A stretch of DNA of 64,000 nt, taken from Geothrix limicola (GTDB lineage: Bacteria > Acidobacteriota > Holophagae > Holophagales > Holophagaceae). The first letter of the stretch is position 1. Each line of letters starts with the position of its first letter. Position numbers and translations under genes: made by a program. The stretch is from positions 682,001 through 746,000 of the forward strand of contig NZ_BSDE01000001.1 in assembly GCF_030268085.1 (NCBI RefSeq). Reading direction: 5' to 3'. This document shows, in pieces, positions 36,268-47,358 of the stretch. Below the pieces are notes generated by a model. That model was not told the origin of the DNA and ran no database searches. It worked only from the letters and a program-made list of their open reading frames with translations.

Positions 36268-39132
36268 CTAGAAGCTGAGGCGCGCGCCGAGCTGCACCTG
36301 GCGGGGGCTGGAGGTCGCCTGCTGGCCATAGGCCAGGACGGGCGCGGCATCGGTGCCACTGGTCCAGCGGACCTGGGCATAGCGATCCACGTGGTTCAGG
36401 AGGTTGAACACTTCGCCGGAGAGGCCGAGCTTGACACGGCGCACCAGGGTCCAATCCCGGCTGATCTTGAGGTCGAGGTTGGTGATGGTGGAACGGCGGA
36501 ACCCATTGCGCTGGGTGCCGAGGAGCCGGTCGTTGCTGGTGTTGCCGTCTCCGTTCAGGTCCGTGGTCCGGAAGACGCTGTAGGGGCTGCCGCTGAGGTA
36601 GCGGACGTTGAGGCCGAAGTTGATGCCTGTCCACCGCCGTTCGTGGAAGTTGAGGTAGCCGGTGAGCGTGTTGCGGCGGTCCGTGTCGGCCCAGCTCCAC
36701 TCTGCGTCGAGGTTCCGGCTGTTCTGGGCGCCGTAGCCGGAGAAGTTCCGCTCGTTGGAGTCGTTGTCCCGGTTCTGGGCGAAGGTGTAGAAGAACTGTG
36801 CCGTGAAGGGAGAATCATCCTTCTGGTACTTGGCGCTCAGAGTCAGTGCGCTGTAGGTGCTGGAGACGTCGCTGGTGTACTGCGCCAGCCAGCGGAACTT
36901 GGTGTTGGGCCGGGTTCCGAAGACCTCGCGGCCCTGGGCGTTGAGGGTGGGGTTGGGAAGGTTGATGTCGTTCAGACGCTCCAGATTCTCACCCTTGGCA
37001 TAGGCGGCCGAGGCGCCGAGCACCCAACCGCCGTAGGTCCGCTCCACACCCACGTTGACCCGGTCCGTGTAGGGGTTCCGGAAATTGGGGGAGAAGGTGA
37101 AGACGTCGAGGGCAGGCAGAGCGACTGTCGGCAGGCTGGCGAGCACGAAGGGGTTCGCGGGATCGAAGCCGGCACCGCGGGGAACGCCTCCCGTCGCCGT
37201 CGGCGTGAAGGTGATGCGGGCCGCCCGCACGCCGTTCTCCGCATAGACCTGGAAGAGGAAGACCGACGGGGTGCGGCTCACGTAGCGGCCCACGTTGGCG
37301 CGGACGACCGTGCGGCCGTTGTCTTCTTCGGGGGTCCAGACGACGCTGAGGCGCGGCGAGTAGCGGCTGTCGTTCGGGATGTGGGCGGTAACGGGCATGG
37401 AAGTCGCCATGGGGTTGCTGAAGTCCGCAATGAGGAAATCCGGGTGCTCCTGGCGGTCCCATCGGAGGCCGAGCCCGACCTTGACGCCATTGGTCGGAGT
37501 CCAGTCAGTCTGGACGAAGAGAGCGGTCTCCTTTTCCTTCGCGGAGAAGGTGCCCGAATCCTTGGCGGTCAGCCCAGGAATCAGGCTGAAGCGCTGCTGG
37601 TACTGGGACCAGTTGCCGGCCCGGAAGCTGGCGATGTCGGAGAAGCTGTAGGAGCCGTACTGGGTGCTGGCGAAGACTTCCGAGACGTCCGTATTGTTGA
37701 GGTCGACGCCGCCCTTCACCTGCAGGCTGGGCGTGACGTAGGTCAGGGTCTCGGTGATCTGGGTGCGCTTGGTCTCGAACTCGCGTTCGTAGTTGGGGCC
37801 GCTGCCGTAGGTGATCACGCTCGAGACCGACACCTGGGGCAGGGTGCTGTTGGGGTGCCGGGGCTGTTCATCCTTGGTGGAGGTGATGCGGAATTCATTC
37901 ACCCAGTTCGCGCCGAGGGTCCAGTTCCACTGGCCAACGAGGGAGGTGGTCTTGATGTCATCCGAAGACACGGCGTCCAGGGAGTTGAAGGTGCCGGTGT
38001 TGACGTTGCCCTTGAAATCCGAGTGGTTCACGCGGAACTGCAGGCTGTGGTCGTTGTTCACGATCCAGTCGAACCGGGTGAAGACCGTGGTGGAATCCGC
38101 CTTGGTCTTGTAATCGGCGTTCCTGGCGATCAGGGCCGCGTCCGCGGGAACGGCAGGGTTCAGGGGGAAGAGACCGGCCGGCGGGGTACTGCTGCCGAGC
38201 AGGAAGCCATCGGGGCGGTTTTCCTTCTGACCGTCGACGGCCACGAAGTAGAAGAGCTTGTCCTTGACGATGGGGCCGCCGACGGAGAACCCGAACTGCT
38301 CGGTCTTGAAGTCGGTCAGTTCAAGGCCCGTGGTGTGATCCTTGGCCACCAGGCTGTGGGGGCGCGTGTAGTAGAAGAGGCTGCCCGCGAGATCGTTGGT
38401 TCCGTTCTTGGTGATGGCGTTGACGTAGCCGCCGCCCATGCGGCCGAACTCGGCGCTGGCGCCGTCGGTGATGACCTGGAATTCGCGGATGGCTTCGATG
38501 GATACCGTGAAGGGCGTCTTGCCTTCAGCCGAACCGGTCATGCCGCCGAAGAAGGCCTGGTTGTAGTCGCCACCATCGATGTTGATCGAGGTGTTGATGC
38601 CGCGCTGGCCGGCGATGGCCAGGTTGCCGCGGCTGGAATCCACCTGCACCTGGGGGGTGAGGGTTGCGAAATCGATGAATCCGCGGCCCTTCACGGGGAG
38701 GCTGGCCAGGGCATCGGGGCTGATGCTCGTGGCGGCGGTCGCGCGATCCGCATCAAGCTGCGTGGCGCTGGCCGTCACTTCCACCACGGCTCCGGTTTCA
38801 GCGGCGAGACGGATGGTCAGGGGGGCGGCATCGCCGAGGTTCAGGTTCACCTTCACGTTGCTGGCGGTCTGGAAGCCGGCCTTGGTGACGGTCACCGTGT
38901 AGGGGCCCACGGGCAGCAGGGTGGCCAGGTAGCGGCCCTCAGAGCTGGTCTGCTGGGTGCGGGTCAGGCCCGTCTCCTGGTTGTGGATGACCACCGTGGC
39001 GCCGGCGATGGCCTGGCCCTTGGCGTCCAGGACCCGTCCGCCGAGCTGGGCGGAGACGCCTTGGGCGAGCAGAGGGGTCGAGGCCACCAGTAGGGCCACC
39101 AGGGATGAGCTGTGCAGATGCCTTGAACGCAT
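36268..39132 (-). CDS. Oar-like TonB-dependent outer-membrane receptor (second copy)
   Basis: 954 aa, same family and nearly the same length as the receptor at 10951-13818 but clearly divergent. Signal peptide (LVALLVASTPLLAQG), carboxypeptidase-regulatory domain (AQLGGRVLDAKGQAIAGATV to VTVTKAGFQTA), plug (LDADRATAATSISPDALASLPVKG, INTSINIDGGDYNQAFFGG, SAEFGRMGGGYVNAITKNGTND) and barrel, ending GARLSF with terminal Phe. GGAGGAAC precedes the ATG at 39132; the open frame upstream reaches into the divergent promoter region and is discarded. Likely transports or secretes a polymeric or peptide ligand; unknown. Confidence 0.93.
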   Translation of the reverse strand: MRSRHLHSSSLVALLVASTPLLAQGVSAQLGGRVLDAKGQAIAGATVVIHNQETGLTRTQQTSSEGRYLATLLPVGPYTVTVTKAGFQTASNVKVNLNLGDAAPLTIRLAAETGAVVEVTASATQLDADRATAATSISPDALASLPVKGRGFIDFATLTPQVQVDSSRGNLAIAGQRGINTSINIDGGDYNQAFFGGMTGSAEGKTPFTVSIEAIREFQVITDGASAEFGRMGGGYVNAITKNGTNDLAGSLFYYTRPHSLVAKDHTTGLELTDFKTEQFGFSVGGPIVKDKLFYFVAVDGQKENRPDGFLLGSSTPPAGLFPLNPAVPADAALIARNADYKTKADSTTVFTRFDWIVNNDHSLQFRVNHSDFKGNVNTGTFNSLDAVSSDDIKTTSLVGQWNWTLGANWVNEFRITSTKDEQPRHPNSTLPQVSVSSVITYGSGPNYEREFETKRTQITETLTYVTPSLQVKGGVDLNNTDVSEVFASTQYGSYSFSDIASFRAGNWSQYQQRFSLIPGLTAKDSGTFSAKEKETALFVQTDWTPTNGVKVGLGLRWDRQEHPDFLIADFSNPMATSMPVTAHIPNDSRYSPRLSVVWTPEEDNGRTVVRANVGRYVSRTPSVFLFQVYAENGVRAARITFTPTATGGVPRGAGFDPANPFVLASLPTVALPALDVFTFSPNFRNPYTDRVNVGVERTYGGWVLGASAAYAKGENLERLNDINLPNPTLNAQGREVFGTRPNTKFRWLAQYTSDVSSTYSALTLSAKYQKDDSPFTAQFFYTFAQNRDNDSNERNFSGYGAQNSRNLDAEWSWADTDRRNTLTGYLNFHERRWTGINFGLNVRYLSGSPYSVFRTTDLNGDGNTSNDRLLGTQRNGFRRSTITNLDLKISRDWTLVRRVKLGLSGEVFNLLNHVDRYAQVRWTSGTDAAPVLAYGQQATSSPRQVQLGARLSF

Positions 39133-39289
39133 AAGAAGTTCCTCCGATTCCCAAAGAGTAGCGGGCTCCAGTCGTCTTACGAGGGTTGACCTTGGGTCTA
39201 GGAACGAATGTGACGTAAATGGCACAGGATGGTCACAGGGGGATCCGCCCGGGCCGTCTGTTAGGCTTCTTACTTTCCTTGAGATCCCC

Positions 39290-41029
39290 ATGAAACTGGC
39301 TGTTCTGGCTCCTTTATTCCTGTCCGTGTCCTCCCTATGCGCTCAGGGACCCGGCACCCTGGGGGTGTCCGAGATCCGGGCGGGCATGAAGGGCTATGGC
39401 CGCACCGTGTTCCAGGGCGGGAAGATCGAACGGTTCGAGTTCGAGGTTCTGGGCGTGCAGAGGAACGCCGCGCCGGGCCGGAGCCGCATCATGGTGCGGG
39501 CCTCGGGCGGTCCCTTGGCGGAGACGGGCATCCTGGCCGGCATGAGCGGCAGCCCCTGCTACATCGACGGCAAGCTGATCGGCGCCCTGAGCACGGGCAT
39601 CCTCTTCGAGAAGGAGCCCATCGGTGGCATCACACCCATCGCGGAAATGCTCGAACAGCTGCGCGACATCCCTGAGACGGCGCCTAGCCACACTCCGCTG
39701 ATCCTGCCCAAGCTGGAACCCCCCAAGGTGCTCAAGGCGGCCCTCCAGGGTCAGATGCTGGATTTCAAGTCGCTGATGGGGGACCAGGACCCTCAGGCGC
39801 TGCCCATGGCCATGGCGGGAACCCCGCTGGGGCCCGAGGCCCAGCGCTTCTGGTCCGGGTGGCCTGTGACTTTCACGGCGGGCCCGTCCCTGTCCGGCGG
39901 CAAGGAGGACGCCAGTCCCCTCGAACCCGGTGGCATGGCGGCCATCACGTTGATGCAGGGGGACCTGGATCTGGCCGCCTCCGGCACCATCACCTATGTC
40001 TCCGGCAAGCGCGTGCTGATGTTCGGCCACCAACTGTTCAACCTCGGGGCCGTGGACCTGCCCCTCTGGTCCGCCACGGTGGCCACCACGGTGGCGAGCT
40101 ACCAGAGCTCGTTCAAGATGGCCATGCCCGTGGCACCCATCGGCGCCCTCCGGCTGGATCGCAGTTCGGGCGTGGCGGGCATCCTGGGGGCCGAGGCCCA
40201 CATGGTGCCCATGCGGATCGGCCTGAACCTGGGGGGCAAGCGCACCCAGAATTTCCGCTTCGAGATCATGGACCATCCCGTCGCCACGGCGGCCCTGGCC
40301 GCCACGGCCGTGGCCCAGACCCTGGATGCCCACACCCGCGGGCTGGGCCTGCAGAGCCTTTCGATGCAGGGCAACATCAAGCTGGTGGGGCATCCGGCCA
40401 TCCAGATCGAAAACGTCATCGCGGACCTGAACCCCGGCCGCATCGCCCAGTACCTAGGCGCCATGCTGCAGGCCATCTGTCTGAACCCCTACGAAAAACC
40501 CGTGTTTGAGGGCATCTCGCTCACCATCAAGGCCGAGGAGCGCCTCGACCTGACGGCCATCGCGGGCGTGCGCCTGCTCAAGGCCCGGGCCAAGCGGGGC
40601 GAGATCCTGCCCGTGCTGGTCACCCTGCAGAACATCCAGGGAGTTCGCGAAACGGCCACCTTCAACATCCAGGTGCCCTCCTCCGCCGCCAAGGGGAAGG
40701 CCATCCTCATGGTGGGGGACGGCTTCAGTCTCACCGCCGCCGATCCCGACGAGCGCATGGTCGAAACCGCCTCCCTGGGCGACGTGGTGCGCATCCTGAA
40801 CGGCGCCATGCGGAACAACCACGCCTATGCCCTGCTGGTGCAGGCGCAGCCGGGCGCGGGCCTGCGTGGCAGCCGCATCGAAGGCATTCCCCCCTCCGTC
40901 GCCAGCCTGGTGAATGGCGACGGCTCCAGCAGCGACAACCGGCTCCAGCGCCGCATCGTGGGGAGGGCCCTGCTCCCTCTGGAACGCGAGGTGCGCGGAA
41001 TCAGCCAGATGGAAGTGGAGATCGAGTAG
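39290..41029 (+). CDS. SpoIVB S55-peptidase-domain exported protein
   Basis: 579-aa exported protein, signal peptide about 1-19 (PLFLSVSSLCAQG). S55 hallmarks: the serine motif GMSGSP at residues 84-89 followed by YIDGKLIGALSTG, and FGH at 245-247 in KRVLMFGHQLFNLG. The region from MKGYGRTVFQGGKIERFEFEVLG (32-54) to RGLGLQSLSMQG is conserved in Acidobacteriota/delta-proteobacterial proteins of this kind. Substrate unknown; these genes often sit beside the propeller protein that follows 28 bases downstream here. Start at 39290 is divergent from the Oar receptor and has only a weak GAG site. Confidence 0.85.
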   Translation: MKLAVLAPLFLSVSSLCAQGPGTLGVSEIRAGMKGYGRTVFQGGKIERFEFEVLGVQRNAAPGRSRIMVRASGGPLAETGILAGMSGSPCYIDGKLIGALSTGILFEKEPIGGITPIAEMLEQLRDIPETAPSHTPLILPKLEPPKVLKAALQGQMLDFKSLMGDQDPQALPMAMAGTPLGPEAQRFWSGWPVTFTAGPSLSGGKEDASPLEPGGMAAITLMQGDLDLAASGTITYVSGKRVLMFGHQLFNLGAVDLPLWSATVATTVASYQSSFKMAMPVAPIGALRLDRSSGVAGILGAEAHMVPMRIGLNLGGKRTQNFRFEIMDHPVATAALAATAVAQTLDAHTRGLGLQSLSMQGNIKLVGHPAIQIENVIADLNPGRIAQYLGAMLQAICLNPYEKPVFEGISLTIKAEERLDLTAIAGVRLLKARAKRGEILPVLVTLQNIQGVRETATFNIQVPSSAAKGKAILMVGDGFSLTAADPDERMVETASLGDVVRILNGAMRNNHAYALLVQAQPGAGLRGSRIEGIPPSVASLVNGDGSSSDNRLQRRIVGRALLPLEREVRGISQMEVEIE

Positions 41030-41056
41030 ACCATGTGCCATGTACGAAAGGGATCT

Positions 41057-43165
41057 ATGCGCTGGATGACCTTCCTCCTGTCCGCAGCCGTGGGTGTGTC
41101 CGCCCTGGCGGACCAACCCTCGGCCACCTTCTCGGGCTTCAACGACTGGCTGGGCTCCGAGGCGCGCGGTGTGCGCATCGGCGCGGATGGTCGCCTGCGC
41201 CTGGCGCCCAATCTGCGCCGGGTGGCGCAGTTGCCCGAAGGCGTGATCTGGGCCGCGGTGCCGGACGGCACGGGCGGCGCCTACCTTTCCGCGGGCACGG
41301 ACGGAAAGCTATTCCACTACGTGGGCGGCCAGATGAAGCCTTTGGGCCAGGTGAAGGGAGGCATCGTCTTCGCCATGGCGCGCCTGGGCCAGGATCTGAT
41401 CGTCGCCCCCACCGGTGAAGGCAAGCTCTTCCGCGTGACGCCCTCGGGTGATGTGAAACCCTTCGCCGACATCGACGCCCGCATCGTCTGGTCCCTCGCC
41501 GTCGAGGGCGACGCCGTGCTCGTGGCCGGCGGGGCCGAAAAGGGCGCGGTGCTCGTGCAGGCCCGCGAAGGGTCGAGCCGACGCCTGGCCGAACTGGCCG
41601 ACGAAACGGCCTTCACGGCCATGACTCCGGATGGGCAGGGGGGATGGTACCTCGGCAGTCATGGCCGTGGCCTCGTGCTTCGCTACAACCGCCTGGGCGA
41701 CCACCTGGAAACCCTGATGGACACGCCCTTTGAGGAAGTGCGGGCCCTGACGCTCGTGGACGGCCAGCTCTACATCGGCGCCGACAACGGCCTGACGCCC
41801 AAGTTCAGCACCGGCCAGTTGGAGCGGCGCGAAGGCTACCTCCAGGCTGACACCTCGGCCACCACCCGCTCGGCCGTGATCCGCCTGGACAAGAATCGCG
41901 TGCCCGAAACCCTGTGGCAGAGCGCCCAGAGCCAGGTCTACGCCCTGACCGCCTGGAAGGGCCAGCTGCTGGTGGGCACGGGCAACCGCTCCCGTCTCTT
42001 CGCGCTGCCCCTCGGCAAGGCCCGTGACACCGACCCCTTCGCCGTGGTGCAGGAACTGGGCACGGCCCAGGCCACGGCCTTCCTGCCCGTGGGCGGCGAC
42101 CTGCTGGTGGTGGGATCGAACCCCGCCGAACTGCATCTCCTGTCCGAGGCCCAGGCCACCGAAGGCACGCTGGAATCCAAGATCCTCAAGGGGGCTCCCA
42201 TCGCGGACTGGGGCCGGGCCTACCTGGACGCCGAGGCGCCGACGGGCACCAATGTGGAACTCCAATTCCGCACGGGCAGCACGGAAACCCCCGACGCCAC
42301 CTGGAGCACCTGGACGCCGCCCCTTCGCAGTGGCGAGCGCCCCGCGCTGCCGCCCGCGCGTTTCGCGCAGTTCCGCCTCCGCCTCAGCAGCACCCGCGGC
42401 GGCGCCACGCCCATCGTGGAGACCGTGAGCCTCTACTGGGCTCACCGCAATCTCGCGCCGGTCTGGGAGGGCGTGGACATCATGCCTCCGGGCCTCGTCA
42501 TCACGCGCACCGCGCCGCCCGATGACATCGGCATCGAGCGGGTGCCGCTGGAAACCCAGAAGCTCATCCCGGCCCTGGGCTACATGGGCGCGGAGAAACG
42601 CAGCTTCCGCCGGGGCGGCCAGAGCTTCCTTTTCCGCGTGAACGATCCCAACGGTGATGCGCTGCAATTCACCATCCAGCTGGTGCCCGAGCACGGCTCG
42701 CCCATCCTGCTGGAGAAGGCCTGGAAGGAGCGCTTCTTCAGCTTCGACACCCTGCCGGTGCCCGATGGGCGCTACCGGCTGGAGGTGACCGCCTCGGACG
42801 CCCCCTCGGCGCCCTTCAACGCGGTGCTCACGGGCACCTGGCGCACCGCGCCCTTCACGGTGGACCACACCCCGCCCGCCCTGGCCGAGCTCAGCGCCGT
42901 GCCCGAAGGCGGGGGCGTGCGCCTGAAGTTCGTGGCCCGCGACGAGACTTCGGTGCTGAAGGAGGCCGCCATCAGCGCGGACGGCGAGCACTGGCTCCAG
43001 ATCGTGCCCGAGGATCGCGTCTTCGATCAGAAGGAGGAGCGCTTCGATGTCCTGGTGCCCCGGGAGGCGCTGCGTGGCGACCGCCTGCTGGTGAAGGTCG
43101 TCGATCAGTACAACAACGAGCAGTCCGCGGCTGTCAGCCTTTCCGAGGCAGGCAAGAAGCGCTAG
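41057..43165 (+). CDS. Exported beta-propeller/Ig-like protein, partner of the S55 protein
   Basis: 702-aa exported protein of unknown function. Signal peptide MRWMTFLLSAAVGVSALA, then repeated blade-like strands (AVPDGTGGAYLSAGTDGKLFHY, ARLGQDLIVAPTGEGKLFRV, TPDGQGGWYLGSHGRGLVLRY) consistent with a propeller of the NHL/SMP type over residues 40-380, and C-terminal Ig/FN3-like modules with PNGDALQFTI, DTLPVPDGRYRLEVTASD and a triple-beta ending (KVVDQYNNEQSAAV). ATG at 41057 (AAGGG upstream) gives the signal peptide; an ATG at 41033 is possible. Probably cotranscribed with the S55 gene. Ends three bases from the convergent kinase. Confidence 0.8.
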   Translation: MRWMTFLLSAAVGVSALADQPSATFSGFNDWLGSEARGVRIGADGRLRLAPNLRRVAQLPEGVIWAAVPDGTGGAYLSAGTDGKLFHYVGGQMKPLGQVKGGIVFAMARLGQDLIVAPTGEGKLFRVTPSGDVKPFADIDARIVWSLAVEGDAVLVAGGAEKGAVLVQAREGSSRRLAELADETAFTAMTPDGQGGWYLGSHGRGLVLRYNRLGDHLETLMDTPFEEVRALTLVDGQLYIGADNGLTPKFSTGQLERREGYLQADTSATTRSAVIRLDKNRVPETLWQSAQSQVYALTAWKGQLLVGTGNRSRLFALPLGKARDTDPFAVVQELGTAQATAFLPVGGDLLVVGSNPAELHLLSEAQATEGTLESKILKGAPIADWGRAYLDAEAPTGTNVELQFRTGSTETPDATWSTWTPPLRSGERPALPPARFAQFRLRLSSTRGGATPIVETVSLYWAHRNLAPVWEGVDIMPPGLVITRTAPPDDIGIERVPLETQKLIPALGYMGAEKRSFRRGGQSFLFRVNDPNGDALQFTIQLVPEHGSPILLEKAWKERFFSFDTLPVPDGRYRLEVTASDAPSAPFNAVLTGTWRTAPFTVDHTPPALAELSAVPEGGGVRLKFVARDETSVLKEAAISADGEHWLQIVPEDRVFDQKEERFDVLVPREALRGDRLLVKVVDQYNNEQSAAVSLSEAGKKR

Positions 43166-43168
43166 GAC

Positions 43169-45616
<2,448 letters not shown>

Positions 45617-45633
45617 CGGGGAATCAGCGGGGC

Positions 45634-46410
<777 letters not shown>

Positions 46411-46414
46411 GGGG

Positions 46415-46452
46415 ACTCCGGGTTTGGAATGATTGTAGGCTGAACCCGGAGT
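46415..46452. promoter_or_regulatory. Inverted repeat in the crotonase/nadC divergent region
   Basis: Perfect 10-base arms ACTCCGGGTT (46415-46424) and AACCCGGAGT (46443-46452) around an 18-base spacer fill most of the 47-base intergenic gap. Each arm contains the ribosome site of one gene (CCGGAGT). Confidence 0.5.
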
Positions 46453-46457
46453 GATCG

Positions 46458-47306
46458 ATGTTCCATCCGCCGCACCCCGAAACCTACCGCGACCAGCTCC
46501 GTGCCTTCCTGCGCGAGGACTGGGGCACCCAGGACTGGACCACGGCAGCGGTTCCGGACCGGCCCATGACGGCCCGGCTGACGGCCAAGGAGAACCTCGT
46601 GCTGGCGGGTCTTCCCATGGCGGCGGAGGTCCTCCGCCTGGCCTGTCCCGCCATCACCCTCGAAGTGCCCCGGGGCGACGGCCAGAAGGTGCTGGCGGGC
46701 ACGGAAGTCATGCGCCTCCGCGGGTCCAGCCACGGCATCCTCCTCGTCGAGCGCGTGATGTTGAACCTGCTGCAGCGGCTGTCCGGTACGGCCACGCTCA
46801 CCCGGAAATTCGTCGATGCCATCGAAGGCACGGGGGCCCGCGTGCTCGACACGCGCAAGACCACGCCCGGCCTCAAGCTGCTGGAGAAATACGCCGTGCG
46901 TTGCGGCGGCGGCGTGAACCACCGGCTCGGCCTGGGTGACGGAGTGCTCCTCAAGGAGAACCACCTGGCGGCCGTGGGCGGCATCCGGGCGGCGGTGGAG
47001 GCGGCGCGGCGCGTGGCGCCCAACCTGGTGAAGATCGAAGTCGAAGTGGAGAACCTGGGCCAGCTCAAGGCCTGCCTGGAACTGCCGGATGTGGACGGTG
47101 TTCTCCTCGACCACATGGATCTGAACCAGATGCGGGAGGCCGTGGCCCTCCGCGACCGGAGCGGGCGGCGGCTCTTCCTGGAGGCCAGCGGCAATATCAC
47201 GCTGGACCGGGCGCGGGCCGTAGCCGAGACGGGCGTGGATTTCCTCAGCGTCGGGGCCCTCACGCACAGCGCGCCCTCCGTGGATCTCAGCCTGCGCATG
47301 GACTGA
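46458..47306 (+). CDS. nadC: Nicotinate-nucleotide pyrophosphorylase (carboxylating)
   Basis: Quinolinate phosphoribosyltransferase of NAD biosynthesis: quinolinate + PRPP to nicotinate mononucleotide, PPi and CO2. 282 aa, standard length. Signature blocks LTAKENLVLAGL, NLLQRLSGTAT, DTRKTTPGLKLLEKYAV, RCGGGVNHRLGL, LLKENHL, EVEVENLGQL and LEASGNITL. No nadA or nadB here. Divergent from the crotonase gene and 52 bases before an S9 peptidase gene on the same strand. Confidence 0.97.
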   Translation: MFHPPHPETYRDQLRAFLREDWGTQDWTTAAVPDRPMTARLTAKENLVLAGLPMAAEVLRLACPAITLEVPRGDGQKVLAGTEVMRLRGSSHGILLVERVMLNLLQRLSGTATLTRKFVDAIEGTGARVLDTRKTTPGLKLLEKYAVRCGGGVNHRLGLGDGVLLKENHLAAVGGIRAAVEAARRVAPNLVKIEVEVENLGQLKACLELPDVDGVLLDHMDLNQMREAVALRDRSGRRLFLEASGNITLDRARAVAETGVDFLSVGALTHSAPSVDLSLRMD

Positions 47307-47358
47307 AGCCTGGCATCCGGCCATGATGAAAGCCTCAATTAACGAGGCAGGAGGGGGC

